DNA of 64,000 bases. It comes from Chryseobacterium turcicum. GTDB taxonomy: Bacteria; Bacteroidota; Bacteroidia; Flavobacteriales; Weeksellaceae. The stretch is from contig NZ_JAJNAY010000001.1 in the NCBI RefSeq assembly GCF_021010565.1, forward strand, positions 1,468,001 through 1,532,000, given 5' to 3'. Both the position numbers and the translations under genes were made by a program. Each line of letters begins with the position of its first letter. The stretch's first letter is position 1. Positions 24,801 through 34,300 of the stretch are shown piece by piece. The notes under the pieces are model-generated. The model did no database searches. It saw only the letters and a program-made list of their open reading frames with translations, and was not told the origin of the DNA.

Positions 24801-24957
24801 TAAGATAACTCTTAGAAAGCTCCTTTATCCCACTATTGATGGTGTCTTTAAAGAAATAGGGCGTTATAAATAAAACCAATACAATGCTTCCTAAACTTAT
24901 TCCCGAGATTTTTAAAATTTTGGATAATGCTGAGACTTTTGTTTTTTCCTTCTTCAT
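21811..24957 (-). CDS. AsmA-family inner-membrane/periplasmic protein
   Basis: About 1048 aa from the ATG at 24957. An alternative start 15 bp upstream coincides with the predicted transcription start, so the later one is preferred. One N-terminal membrane segment (about residues 18-35) is followed by the AsmA N-terminal signature (TKVDFKDLDISFFKHFPNLTVTL) and long repetitive beta-rich stretches. A C-terminal AsmA_2-like region ends in a charged tail (EEEEAAKKAESEKK). AsmA/TamB-like proteins are thought to bridge the envelope and affect lipid transport or outer-membrane assembly. It is monocistronic. Confidence 0.85.
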   Translation of the reverse strand: MKKEKTKVSALSKILKISGISLGSIVLVLFITPYFFKDTINSGIKELSKSYLKTKVDFKDLDISFFKHFPNLTVTLTHPSVKASQPFQTENFIDANEIGLGVDITSLFGDKIIFNKLYIENANIRMKIDSLGKNNFDILIAEEESKEKNDSKLTLALQNFKISNSNFIYDDQQSKTYLKLDNLEYDGLIDLSKDILSLHANTEVSNTFFKIDKDTWVKDLPLKGKINTKININQLAFYFTDNPLALGGFPFNLQGSLKMANEQQVYDLKITTKNADIKTIPAIIPEAYQEYAKQVEMKGKTDLLFTMKGILNASKKQNPDIHLEANINNGSFNYQKSSSPIKNLNLVSTIDIPALNPDKLKIKVSELNFSLLNGYTRTNFIFENGSAKFSEGNIDSNINLEALKNAIGYKKIDAKGDFKLKGSWKGYIFTDSKNNLQKIPLFDIKADLKNGYFKMREMPAALDYINLDMDIRNKNGNFKNTEILVHNIDAKALDNYAKGKIEIKNLYNYPIDADFTAKIHLEDLYKIYPVKGINLRGDLFVQSKATGTYEPKKKKVPVTNSTLSLKNGFIKLDSYPELPLENINVETQIKSGRGSFNDLNISILPISFTLAGKPFTVKANLKNLNNLDYRLHSKGQLNLGNLYKLFPIEGLDVNGVISTDVGLKGENGAALENIQNRGFVKIENITIHSKFFPSKFVIKEGLFKLNGSQLKFEDVKARYKKNIFVFNGNVSNYINYILKDQNLNGNISFTSKKVNVDDFMAYNSGESSNSSSAEKGVILLPKNLDITINGNANQILFKDINLNNFKGNLALKDGNLLLNETEFGMIGSTFNANGTYTPINAKKAKFSINTKAKNFDIQRAYKEITLFREMVSAAEKAHGKVSIDYHLEGDLGADFFPKLKTIKGDGILTLEDIQFHGFKVFNSVAEKTSANALHDAKVTKVDIKTNIKDNVITIERTKFKIAGFRPRIEGQVSLDGYINVGMRLGLPPFGIIGIPIKITGPSDTFKVETGKYQKEDLNETDDDFKDYQKSLEEEEAAKKAESEKKNLK

Positions 24958-24976
24958 AAATGTTAATATCAATTTG

Positions 24977-24984
24977 CAAAAATA
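24977..24984 (-). promoter_or_regulatory. Promoter -7 box of the AsmA-like gene
   Basis: Minus-strand TATTTTTG matches TAnnTTTG, about 20 bp upstream of the ATG at 24957. Confidence 0.55.
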
Positions 24985-25095
24985 ATTGATAAATAAAAAT
25001 AAAACGAAGTTTTTTAGACTAATATGAAACGTTTATAGATGAGCTTGCGGGTTTTTACGAAAAAATACCACAAACGATATGATAATTTAAAAACA

Positions 25096-25123
25096 AAACC
25101 CTCTTTCAATCGAAAGAGGGTTT
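25096..25123 (-). terminator. Terminator of the GH92 gene
   Basis: AAACCCTCTTTC pairs perfectly with GAAAGAGGGTTT around AATC, 24 bp after the stop, followed on the minus strand by TGTTTTTAAA. Confidence 0.88.
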
Positions 25124-25146
25124 CACTATTTTAAAATTAAAATGTA

Positions 25147-27948
25147 TTATTTCACAGAAACTTCATCTACAAAAATATAAGCATCACCACCGGCACCTTG
25201 ATGCCATTCGGGAAGTTTCCCGAAGTGGTAGGCTTTTACTTTTATATAACGTGCTTCAGTAGGAAGAACTGCCGTTTTGAAATCTTTTGTCTGAACATTT
25301 TCATCTTTCGGGTCGATGTTATTTTCTAACGTTTTCAGAAGAATAAATGTTTTTCCGTCCATTGAAGCGTAGTATTCTACTTTCTTAGGCATTAAAATCC
25401 ATGCTCTGCTGTCTTGTAAATACGTTGAAGAAATTTCTTTAATCTGTTGTGGAGATTTAAAATCAATAATCGCTTCCACAGTTTGTCCCTGATAACCTTG
25501 CCATTCACCTTTTCTCCAGTTTACATCTCCATTAATTCCGTCGATAATCGCCAATTTTCCACCTGCTGTATATTGCGGATTTACCGTTGAGTTAATCGTC
25601 ACATCCCAATGATTAGGCCTTCTGTTGAAGTTGGAAGTTGTAATTCCACTTTTCTCACCATTTCTTTCAGCATATGTAGAAATCTGTGTCGTTTTGTTGA
25701 TGGTAAATGGTTCTTTATAGACTTTAAAAGTTTTTCTCACGTTGGCATCGTTTTCATCCATCGTCATATAATACACTTTATCTTTCTCGTTTAAAGGGGT
25801 AATTTTTACCTGAGTGGTAAACTCAAAAAGACGGTCTGCATTGATAACAGGTGAAGCTGTTTGTTGAGCATATTTCATGTCTTTCACTAGCTTTACATTT
25901 TCAAAACCTAATGTTTTAAGCTCACTCTTTGGAGTGTTTTTAGTAATAATTCTCGTCGTTCCGTCTTCTAAATGTAGTTTAACCTCATCAAAATAAGGCG
26001 TTACCGTTTCCCACTCAGGTTTCCCTGGAGTTACAGAATAAATTCCCATTGAGCTTAGAATAAACCACGCACTCATTTGTCCGCAATCTTCATTTCCAAT
26101 CAGTCCATCGGGAGTGTTTTTGTAGAAATTATTAAGAATAAATTTGATTTTCTCTTCTGTTTTCTGAGGTTTATTTACGAAATTATAAAGATAGGCGATG
26201 TGGTGGCTTGGTTCATTTCCTTGTGCATATTGTCCGATTAATCCGGTAATATCTACCTGCTCTCTTCCCGTTGTTTTATCTGAAGCCGAGAAAATAGCAT
26301 CGATAAACTGTTCGAATTTTTCTTTTCCGCCATGCGCTTCAATCAATCCCGGAATATCTTGCGGAACGAAATATGAATAATGCCAAGAATTTCCTTCTGT
26401 GTAATTGTTATTGACTTCACTTGGGTCAAAAGGCGCATACCAGTTTCCGTTTTTTCTTGCCTGCATAAAACCGTTCGCTGGATTATAAAGGTTTTTCCAG
26501 TTTTGAGAACGTTTCATGAAGTATTCGTAATCTTCTTTTTTGTTTAAAATCTTCGCCATTTGAGCGATACACCAATCGTCATAAGCGTATTCTAAAGTTT
26601 TAGAAACACTTTCGTGCTCATCATCAATGCTGATATAGTTTTTCTGCTTGTAAGCATTTAAACCAAAAATATCCTGCATTGCCGAATTTTTTGAAGCTTC
26701 AAAAGCTTTTTCATAATCAAAACCCGTGATTCCTTTTGCCATGGCATCTGCAATTACAGAAACACCATGATACCCAATCATACATTCAGTTTCGTTGGAA
26801 GCTAACTCCCAAACCGGAATTCTTCCACCTTGCTCACGTTGTTTAATAAAAGTATTAACGAAATCTGCCGTTCTTTTTCTATCAATTAACGTCATCAATG
26901 GATGTGCTCCTCTGAAAGTATCCCAAAGTGAGAAAACAGAGTAGTACCCAAAATCTTTTGCGGTGTAAAATTTATTGTCTCTGCCACGGTATTTTCCATC
27001 AACATCCATATTGATATTCGGTTGCGTGAAAACGTGATACATTGCGGTGTAGAAAATAGACAATTTGTCTTTGTCGCTAGACTTCACTTCTATTTTTGAA
27101 AGTTCTTTATTCCAGCCAGCAACAGCTTGGTTTTGAATTTCATTAAAATCATTAGATTTTCCTTCCGCCAACATATTTTTTCCGGCACCTTCATACCCTG
27201 TTGGAGAAATCGCCACTTTTACACTTATTTTTTCACCTTTTTTAACTGCTGAGGTAAATGCTAAAGCCAATTTTGTTCCCGAAAAAGTATTGTTTTCATT
27301 TTTACCGTTAAAATTTTTATTTGAAATTTTCATTGGTTTTGAAAACTCAATTCTCGCATAAATATATTGATTGGTCGCCCAAGCTTCACTTCTTCTGAAA
27401 ACTTCAATAGTTTTGCTGTCAATAACTCTTACTTCACCTTCCAGCAATTTATCTCTGTGATTCAAGTCTAAAATAATATTGGCATTTCCGGCTTTGTTGA
27501 ATTTGTATTCGTGATAACCTACTCTTGTTGTCGTTGTTAAACGAACATCAATGTTGTTTTTATCTAATTTTACAGAATAAAATCCTGCTGTTGCTTTTTC
27601 GTTTTTATGAGAAAATTTAGATGAATACTCTTTGGGAGTTAAACCCGGTTTTCCCATTGTAGGCATCAACATAATGTCTCCGTAATCAGAAACTCCGGTT
27701 CCGTTTAAGTGGGTGTGAGAAAATCCGTAGATTACAGAATCTGAATAGTGATAACCGCTGCATCCGTCCCAACTTCCGTCAATTCTCGTGTCTGGTGAAA
27801 GCTGTACCATTCCGAAAGGTACAATGGCTCCCGGAAAAGTGTGGCCGTGACCGCCCGTTCCGATAAAAGGATTTACGTATTGCGAATAATTTTGTGAAAA
27901 TGAATGATGCGCAATTAATCCAAACACAACGAATAATATTTTTTTCAT
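25147..27948 (-). CDS. GH92 family alpha-mannosidase
   Basis: This secreted protein of 933 aa (signal ends HHSFSQ, about residue 19) has the GH92 signature from the start: VNPFIGTGGHGHTFPGA, VQLSPDTR, YGFSHTHLNGTG. Later come GRIPVWELASNETECMIGYH and GNEDCGQMSAWF, parts of the calcium-dependent catalytic domain. After about residue 690 come a chitobiase-C-like segment (TTQISTYAERNGEKSG) and a discoidin/F5-8 type C domain (about 790-933), probably glycan-binding. GH92 enzymes hydrolyse alpha-linked mannose, often from N-glycans. No SusC/D pair adjoins it, so it is not in a canonical polysaccharide-utilisation locus here. Confidence 0.93.
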   Translation of the reverse strand: MKKILFVVFGLIAHHSFSQNYSQYVNPFIGTGGHGHTFPGAIVPFGMVQLSPDTRIDGSWDGCSGYHYSDSVIYGFSHTHLNGTGVSDYGDIMLMPTMGKPGLTPKEYSSKFSHKNEKATAGFYSVKLDKNNIDVRLTTTTRVGYHEYKFNKAGNANIILDLNHRDKLLEGEVRVIDSKTIEVFRRSEAWATNQYIYARIEFSKPMKISNKNFNGKNENNTFSGTKLALAFTSAVKKGEKISVKVAISPTGYEGAGKNMLAEGKSNDFNEIQNQAVAGWNKELSKIEVKSSDKDKLSIFYTAMYHVFTQPNINMDVDGKYRGRDNKFYTAKDFGYYSVFSLWDTFRGAHPLMTLIDRKRTADFVNTFIKQREQGGRIPVWELASNETECMIGYHGVSVIADAMAKGITGFDYEKAFEASKNSAMQDIFGLNAYKQKNYISIDDEHESVSKTLEYAYDDWCIAQMAKILNKKEDYEYFMKRSQNWKNLYNPANGFMQARKNGNWYAPFDPSEVNNNYTEGNSWHYSYFVPQDIPGLIEAHGGKEKFEQFIDAIFSASDKTTGREQVDITGLIGQYAQGNEPSHHIAYLYNFVNKPQKTEEKIKFILNNFYKNTPDGLIGNEDCGQMSAWFILSSMGIYSVTPGKPEWETVTPYFDEVKLHLEDGTTRIITKNTPKSELKTLGFENVKLVKDMKYAQQTASPVINADRLFEFTTQVKITPLNEKDKVYYMTMDENDANVRKTFKVYKEPFTINKTTQISTYAERNGEKSGITTSNFNRRPNHWDVTINSTVNPQYTAGGKLAIIDGINGDVNWRKGEWQGYQGQTVEAIIDFKSPQQIKEISSTYLQDSRAWILMPKKVEYYASMDGKTFILLKTLENNIDPKDENVQTKDFKTAVLPTEARYIKVKAYHFGKLPEWHQGAGGDAYIFVDEVSVK

Positions 27949-28049
27949 GGATATTAAATTAAAATTGCCCTAAAATACTACAAAATTTTGGTCTGCAAAA
28001 GAATTTATCTATCACCATGTTTATTGATTCTAAATAGCTAAAAATTACG

Positions 28050-28057
28050 TAAATTTG
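28050..28057 (+). promoter_or_regulatory. Promoter -7 box of the mrp-nifU operon
   Basis: TAAATTTG matches TAnnTTTG. Transcription near 28064 excludes the TTG at 28055 as a start and supports the ATG at 28076. Confidence 0.65.
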
Positions 28058-28075
28058 CAGTCAATTTATATTTTT

Positions 28076-29179
28076 ATGTTGACTAAAGAAAAGGTACAAG
28101 GTTTCCTTAAAGAAATAGAAGTAGATGATTTGGTGAGTAATTTTCAGGTAATGGGCACAGAAGTGTACATTGATATGACTGCTCACTCGCCTGCAATGCA
28201 CGAAAAAAAGAAACTTGAAGCAGCAATGAAACAGGCTTTCGCAAGTGAATTTGGTGAAGAAATTAATCTTAAACTTAAAATTGTTTCTCCGGAACCAAGC
28301 GAAGTTCAGCTAAGCCAAATCAAAGGAAAACAAATCCCAGGAATTCAAAATATTATTGCCATCGCATCTGGAAAAGGAGGTGTTGGTAAGTCTACCGTTT
28401 CTGCAAACCTTGCGGTAACGTTAGCAAAAATGGGCTTTAAAGTAGGCTTATTAGATGCTGATATTTACGGACCATCTGTTCCTACCATGTTTGATACAGA
28501 AGGTCAAAAACCAATTTCTGTAGACGTAAACGGAAAAAACTTGATGAAACCTATTGAAAATTACGGTGTGAAAATGCTTTCCATCGGATATTTTTCTGGA
28601 GCCAATCAGGCGGTAGTTTGGAGAGGTCCTATGGCTTCGAAGGCATTGAACCAAATGATTAGAGATGCAGCTTGGGGAGAATTAGATTTCTTATTAATCG
28701 ACCTTCCTCCGGGAACTGGTGATATTCATTTGTCTATCATTCAGGAAGTTCCTGTAACAGGAGCGGTGATTGTAAGTACACCTCAACATGTTGCTTTGGC
28801 AGACGTAAGAAAAGGAATTGCAATGTTTAATATGGAAAGTATTAACATTCCGGTTCTTGGATTGGTAGAAAATATGGCATATTTTACACCGGAAGAGCTA
28901 CCTGACAATAAATATTATATCTTTGGAAATCAAGGAGCGCAACATTTAGCTGAAGATTTAAATATTCCTGTTTTAGGAGAAATTCCTATCATTCAGAGTA
29001 TCAGAGAGGCGGGAGATGTAGGGAGACCGGCTGCTTTGCAGGAAGGTTCTGTAATTGCTGAGATTTATACAGAAACGGCTCGTAAAATGGTAGAAAGTTT
29101 GGTAGAAAGAAATAAACTTCTTCCTCCGACAGAAGCCGTTAAAATTAGTACAATGGCTGGTTGCTCACCAAAAAAATAA
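28076..29179 (+). CDS. mrp: Mrp/ApbC-type iron-sulfur cluster carrier ATPase
   Basis: About 367 aa from the ATG at 28076. An N-terminal MIP18/DUF59-like domain (about 1-85) precedes a deviant Walker A P-loop (IASGKGGVGKSTVSANLA, about residue 100) and a ParA/MinD-type core with DADIYGPSVP and DLPPGTGDIHLS. It is thought to carry and deliver Fe-S clusters as a dimer. The CPxC cluster-bridging motif of proteobacterial Mrp is replaced by AYFTPEELPDNKYYIFG, and one Cys lies near the C-terminus (MAGCSPKK). A NifU-like gene follows 42 bp downstream, which supports Fe-S biogenesis. Confidence 0.93.
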   Translation: MLTKEKVQGFLKEIEVDDLVSNFQVMGTEVYIDMTAHSPAMHEKKKLEAAMKQAFASEFGEEINLKLKIVSPEPSEVQLSQIKGKQIPGIQNIIAIASGKGGVGKSTVSANLAVTLAKMGFKVGLLDADIYGPSVPTMFDTEGQKPISVDVNGKNLMKPIENYGVKMLSIGYFSGANQAVVWRGPMASKALNQMIRDAAWGELDFLLIDLPPGTGDIHLSIIQEVPVTGAVIVSTPQHVALADVRKGIAMFNMESINIPVLGLVENMAYFTPEELPDNKYYIFGNQGAQHLAEDLNIPVLGEIPIIQSIREAGDVGRPAALQEGSVIAEIYTETARKMVESLVERNKLLPPTEAVKISTMAGCSPKK

Positions 29180-29221
29180 CTAAAATAATTTCAAATACAT
29201 TTTTGAAAACCAAACCCGAAT

Positions 29222-29470
29222 ATGGAGATAAATACAACACACGAAGACACTGTAACCCGAGTAATGGAAGCTCTGGAAAGCATTCGTCCGTTTTTGAATA
29301 AAGATGGCGGTGATATTGAGCTTTTGGACGTAAAAGACAATACTGTTTTTGTAAAGCTTTTAGGAAACTGTTCATCTTGTTCTCTTAATTTCTCAACATT
29401 GAAATTAGGGGTAGAAAACAGCATCAAACAACATGCTCCTGAAATTGAGAAGGTAGTAAATGTAGAGTAA
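29222..29470 (+). CDS. NifU C-terminal-domain Fe-S scaffold protein
   Basis: This 82-aa protein consists only of the NifU C-terminal (Nfu) domain. It has ESIRPFLNKDGGDIELLDVK, then the cluster-binding CxxC in LGNCSSCSLN, then LKLGVENSIKQHAPEI. It assembles or transfers 4Fe-4S clusters between two protomers. It follows mrp in an operon and ends at a strong terminator. Confidence 0.93.
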   Translation: MEINTTHEDTVTRVMEALESIRPFLNKDGGDIELLDVKDNTVFVKLLGNCSSCSLNFSTLKLGVENSIKQHAPEIEKVVNVE

Positions 29471-29493
29471 AAAATACAACAATATATTTTTTG

Positions 29494-29526
29494 AAGCCAG
29501 ATTTCTTTTGAAGTCTGGCTTTTTTT
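29494..29526 (+). terminator. Terminator of the mrp-nifU operon
   Basis: AAGCCAGA and TCTGGCTT form the stem, followed by an unbroken T-run (29521-29526). Confidence 0.88.
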
Positions 29527-29602
29527 GTGATGTGATTGGAAAATCTTGTCAAGATTAATTGCGGTTTAATATTTACCTTATCAAGGTTGTTAGATCAATA
29601 GA

Positions 29603-29652
29603 AACGGGCTTTAGCCCGTTCAGAAATTTAAAAATTCGTTTGGCTTTAGCCA
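29603..29652. repeat. Pair of GGCTTTAGCC hairpins
   Basis: AACGGGCTTTAGCCCGTT (29603-29620) and TTGGCTTTAGCCAA (29639-29652) are adjacent perfect palindromes at the 3' end of the barstar-like gene. They look like REP-type intergenic elements. Confidence 0.6.
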
Positions 29653-29656
29653 AAAT

Positions 29657-30370
29657 CTACTGCAAATTTATTTTAACATTAAAATCTTCAAATATTCGTA
29701 GAATTTCATTGAATTTTGTTTTGAAAATTTTCATACTTTTTAGATGATTTTTCCAAGTGAGTTCTTCAATTGATCCAACACCAAAATCTCCTCTCAAACA
29801 ATTATAAAAAGCGGGGATGTTTCTCCCAAAATAACCTGCAATTCCATTGATTTCTTCACCAAGATTACAGAAGAATTCATCTAAATTGTGAAAATTATTG
29901 CCATCAATTTGAATCTTTAAATTTTCTTTTGAGTTTTCATAAAACGTATTGTTTAAAGCGAAAACTAACCAGCCTTGTAATTCATCCTTTTTAAAATTCT
30001 TCCAAATATTTTTATTATTAATTTGTTTATTCATCTTCATTTTCCAGGCTTTATAATAACCTTTCGGTTGATGCCAAACATAGGCGCTTAAACTGAGATT
30101 ATTTTTCTCTGATTTTAAAATTTTAATATCACTAATAAATGTTCCTGTAAGAATTGTATTATCCTTATTTAAAAGATAAATGAAGCCTTGGTTGTCAAAA
30201 TTAGCAGTTGCTTTTTCTATTTCTAATGCTAGCTGTGCTGGATTTTCAACATTCATTAATCTTAGTTGACGATAACCAAAATTTTTATTGTTGTTTTCAA
30301 GATTTTTTACTTGTTCAATATAAGTGATAATCTGGGGCTTTTCGAGTGTATCGAGCGCAAATGCAAACAT
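29657..30370 (-). CDS. Barstar-family protein with extra N-terminal domain
   Basis: This 237-aa protein has a C-terminal barstar-like domain (about 151-235). It shows IQIDGNNFHNLDEFFCNLGE, then GYFGRNIPAFYNCLRGDFG and LTWKNHLKS, the expected strand/helix with the conserved YFGRN and WKNH motifs. Barstar inhibits the ribonuclease barnase and related toxins. The N-terminal part (about 1-145) is not recognised and has no signal or membrane segment. It lies 27 bp downstream of a HEAT-repeat gene on the same strand. No barnase-like toxin is visible, so it may be an orphan immunity protein against toxins of neighbouring cells. Confidence 0.82.
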   Translation of the reverse strand: MFAFALDTLEKPQIITYIEQVKNLENNNKNFGYRQLRLMNVENPAQLALEIEKATANFDNQGFIYLLNKDNTILTGTFISDIKILKSEKNNLSLSAYVWHQPKGYYKAWKMKMNKQINNKNIWKNFKKDELQGWLVFALNNTFYENSKENLKIQIDGNNFHNLDEFFCNLGEEINGIAGYFGRNIPAFYNCLRGDFGVGSIEELTWKNHLKSMKIFKTKFNEILRIFEDFNVKINLQ

Positions 30371-30397
30371 AAAATTATTTTTTATAGCTAATTGAAA

Positions 30398-31210
30398 CTA
30401 TACTTCTTGTAAGACTTTAATACAGTTTTTTAAATCGGATAACCATTCTGTATTAATATCTTGATCATTTTTATATTTTTCATAAATATTTATAATGAAT
30501 GGAAGATATTGTTCACCGTTTTTAATATTGAGTAAAGTATCGAAAAATAAAGTTCCGAAATTTTCCTTATGAAGTTCAGATAATATTAGTTCTTCAACTC
30601 TTTCATCATTGCGATTTGCAAGTCCCTTTATCGCTTCCTGTCTGATTTGGTCATTCTTTGATAAAGAATTTTTGTACAGAATATCTCTTATTTCTTTAGT
30701 GTCAGTTTCTATTTGTGTTCCTAAGCCAAAAGTTGCCCAATCACGTATTCTTAGACTTTTATCCTGTGCTAATTTTATAAGTATTTTTATGGCTGCTTTT
30801 CTTTTAATTCCGAGTAATGAAAAAGTTAAAGCATATCGAATATCTGTCGAATTAGAAATTTTAAATTTTTCTAAAACACTGAAATGTTTATTTTTAATGT
30901 ACTTGTTGTTGTGGCCAACAGCAAACAAGCTTTTAGAAATTAACTTTTCATCGGAAGATGTTTCAAAAATTTCAAAAATTTTATCAAGCATTTGTGTTGC
31001 GAAACCTTTTCTATCTTGTCCAAGTTGTGATAAAACATCAATTCCAATTTCCTTAGATTTTAAATCATCAGAATCGATGAGCTCAAAACATTTTGAAATC
31101 ATTTCTGCCGTGACAAATTTTCTAAGTTCGAATATTTGATTCCAGTAATTGTTATCGGTCTTTGCTTTGTATGCCTCTTCAAATAATTTTGTGACTTCCG
31201 ATTCGTTCAT
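30398..31210 (-). CDS. HEAT-repeat protein, immunity-like
   Basis: This 270-aa protein is all-helical and lacks a signal peptide. Repeated paired helices (for example LKSKEIGIDVLSQLGQD, LRIRDWATFGLGTQ, DQIRQEAIKGLANRNDE) identify HEAT/PBS-lyase-type repeats. Such short HEAT proteins often occur among immunity genes of polymorphic toxin systems or as scaffolds. Its operon-like position with a barstar-family gene favours the immunity reading; a scaffold in another process remains possible. Confidence 0.75.
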   Translation of the reverse strand: MNESEVTKLFEEAYKAKTDNNYWNQIFELRKFVTAEMISKCFELIDSDDLKSKEIGIDVLSQLGQDRKGFATQMLDKIFEIFETSSDEKLISKSLFAVGHNNKYIKNKHFSVLEKFKISNSTDIRYALTFSLLGIKRKAAIKILIKLAQDKSLRIRDWATFGLGTQIETDTKEIRDILYKNSLSKNDQIRQEAIKGLANRNDERVEELILSELHKENFGTLFFDTLLNIKNGEQYLPFIINIYEKYKNDQDINTEWLSDLKNCIKVLQEV

Positions 31211-31318
31211 TTGTATTTCGATAATAGTTTTGGGATAAAATTAATGAATTTCCAGACTACAAAAAAAGCCCCAGAAAAAATTCCGAGGCTTTGAAAAGTA
31301 AATTAGTAAGTCAAAAAA

Positions 31319-34300
31319 TTATTTCACGATGAATCTCTTCACTTCACCTTCTGAAGTTTTTATTGAATAAACCCCGGTGTTTAGTTTTGAAGTGTCGATG
31401 GTTAAAGTGTTTTTCTCTTTTCCAAGAAGTTTTCCGCTCATATCGTACAATTCGTAACCTTGAGCTCTGTTGAAGTATAAGGTGTTTCCTTTGTTTACAG
31501 GATTCGGGAAGATATTGAAAGTAGCTTTTTCTTTTTTCGTTTCACCTGTAGCTAATGTTGGGGAAAGCATTACTTCGTACATCGATAGCGTTCCGCTGAT
31601 TTCGTTGGCAACGATGACGTATCCTTTTCCGTTATTCATATTTGTGGGAGGAATATACGTAATTCCTTCGGGGCCGTTGTCTCCGCCAAATGCAGAAGTC
31701 GATCTCGAATGTTTGTAATCTGTAAAGGTTACATTGTTTGGGTCTGTTACATTATAAACCATTACGCCTCCGGTTCTTTCTAAAGTGATGAAGGCAAACG
31801 TTTGTCCGTTGATTGTTCCTAAAGTTACCCCTTCAGGTTCTGGACCTTTTGCACGACTTCGGCTTTTGGCACCGTTGGCTTCGTTATCAGCATTAAAAAT
31901 TAAAGGATGGTTAGCTGCGATGTATCTTTCAAACTTGTCTCCGCTGTCGTAAACCAATTGTTTTGTATCTGCATTGAAAATTGAGAAAGATCTCGCTCCT
32001 AAAGCATGAATTTCTTCAAAATCTGTGTCTCCATCTGTGTTTCCGTTCACATTGGTCACTCTGAATCTTCCTAAATTATGCGAAGCTTTTAAAACAGAAG
32101 CATTCGGGAAAACTGCAGCGTCTAAAGTGTATCCGTTGGCGCCGACAGTTGTTCTTTCGCTGAATCCGCCTAAATCTTTTTCGTCACCTTCGTTGGCTGT
32201 CACTAAATAATTGGTAGATCCGACTTTGAAGGAAGCCATTGCATCTGGATTGTAATAAGCTTTTACTGGCCAGTTGGCAATAAGAATTTCACCATTATTG
32301 TCTGAAGCATCAAAACCATTTCCTGGAAGATTCATGTCTTTTTTACCTAATCCCCAAATGTTTCCTAACGTATTGTTGCTAAGGTTTACTTCGATAATTC
32401 CATTGTTTTCCTGACAAGAAACCCATGCTTTCTGGCTGTCTGAGCTTATGGCAATGTATTCCGGCTCAAGATCTTGTGCCAAAGTACTTGTTGATTTTAC
32501 TTTTCTTCCACCAGAGCTGATAAATGCAGCTTCCTGACTGTTGTAACCTATGAAACCGAGTGTGGTAACATTCGATTGAGTTAAATTATTAATTCCACCT
32601 GAAATATCAATAATACTGATTGAGCCTTCCGGATCTACCGTATACGCGTCGTTTGGTTCGCCTTCGTTCGCGGTCATTACTTTTGTTCCGTCTGGAGTAA
32701 AGGTAATCATGTCTGGCAAAACTCCCACGGTTACTTGTTTTAGGAAGCTTCCGTTGATGTCGAAGAATACCACAGAGCCATTTTGCTGTGGATTGGTTCC
32801 GTTTGGTGAAGCTACAGCAACGATTCCGTTTTTCACGGCGATGCTTGTGATTCCGCCATAAGGAGCCATATTTACAGTGTTGATTACCGATGGTGATAAC
32901 GGATTTGAAAAATTAATGATATCAAAAACGTCTGTTAAAGAACTTATCGTAAATAATCTTTGAGTTGTAGCATCGTGAACTACAATTTCTGTAGAGCTGC
33001 TGTTGTTTCCGGAAGGATCAAAACTTCCGATATAGTTTAATGAAATTTGGTTAGAAGGAACCGGAGCAGCTTTATCATTATCGATAATGTAAACGGTAGA
33101 AGTGTTGTCTCCGGTAATCGTTGTCCCCACAGGATTTTCCAGCCCTAAAACAAAATATTCGGCTTGTTGTTCTTCTAAAGTATCATCAATAATAGGAATG
33201 TTTACCGTAATACTTGTTGTAGAAGGTGTAATATTGATGGTTTGGCTTGTAAATGTAAAATCACTGCTGTTTGCGGTGTTAAAAGAGGCCGGTTTTACAA
33301 CCAGATTCACCGTTGCGTTAGAAGGATTGTTAACATTTATTTTAAATGCCAAAGTTCCTGCATTTTCATTGACTTTAATTAAAGTTTTATCTAAAGAAAT
33401 GCTTGTTCCTGCTGTTGTGAAAATACTTGATGTTGCTGTAGTTACTGCGTTGTCACTTGTATCTTCAACCATATTGGGTTTTAAAGCCAAATAATAAGCC
33501 TGATTCGGAAGCAGTGCTGTTGTAGGAATTACTGTGATTGCATTATTTGCGAATGTCGTCGTAAAGGGAACAACTGTTCCTGCTGCGTTATTTAATCTTA
33601 ATTCTACAAGATTTTGTGCATTTGCAGAAGTAATCGCAGAGTTATCAATTAATCTTACATTTTCGTTAAAAGTAATCGTAGGATTTATGGTTGTAGAGGC
33701 GTTGTTAACATTGTTTGCAGGTAAATAAGCGACTGTTGGTGGAGTAGTATCGGTTCCGCCAACAGAAGTTGCATCTAGTGTAAAATTATCGAATCTGTTA
33801 TTTCCAACAGTTCCGCCACCGCCTTGTGTAAATTCAACTTTTAATTTGAAATTTGGGTTATTTGAAACTCCTGTTACATTCGAAAAGTCAAATGTTATGA
33901 GTTGCGGATTGGCATCTTGTGAAGTAACCGTTTGATATGGTACAAAAGTAGTTCCGTCTAAAGAATAAGACCAATTTTGATTTCCTGCACCCGAACCTGA
34001 TCTTCTTGTAGAAAATTTCACCACAACATTATTATATCCTGTCGTTGGCAAATTAAATTGTACATTTCCGTTGATTGGATAATTGTATCTCAAATGTGTT
34101 CCGGAAGCATCTCCGTTTCTTGCATTTAAATTATTTACATTAAAATTTTGTGATGTTCCACCAGCAAAATCAACAAAAGTATCTGTACTTCCTGTTCCTG
34201 TAGAAGTGGCAGTGATAGAACCGTTTAAAAGTGTTGAAGTAGGTGTTGTGATGGCAGCAACGGAAGCGTTATTATTAAAATTCCAATAGTGAACTAATGT

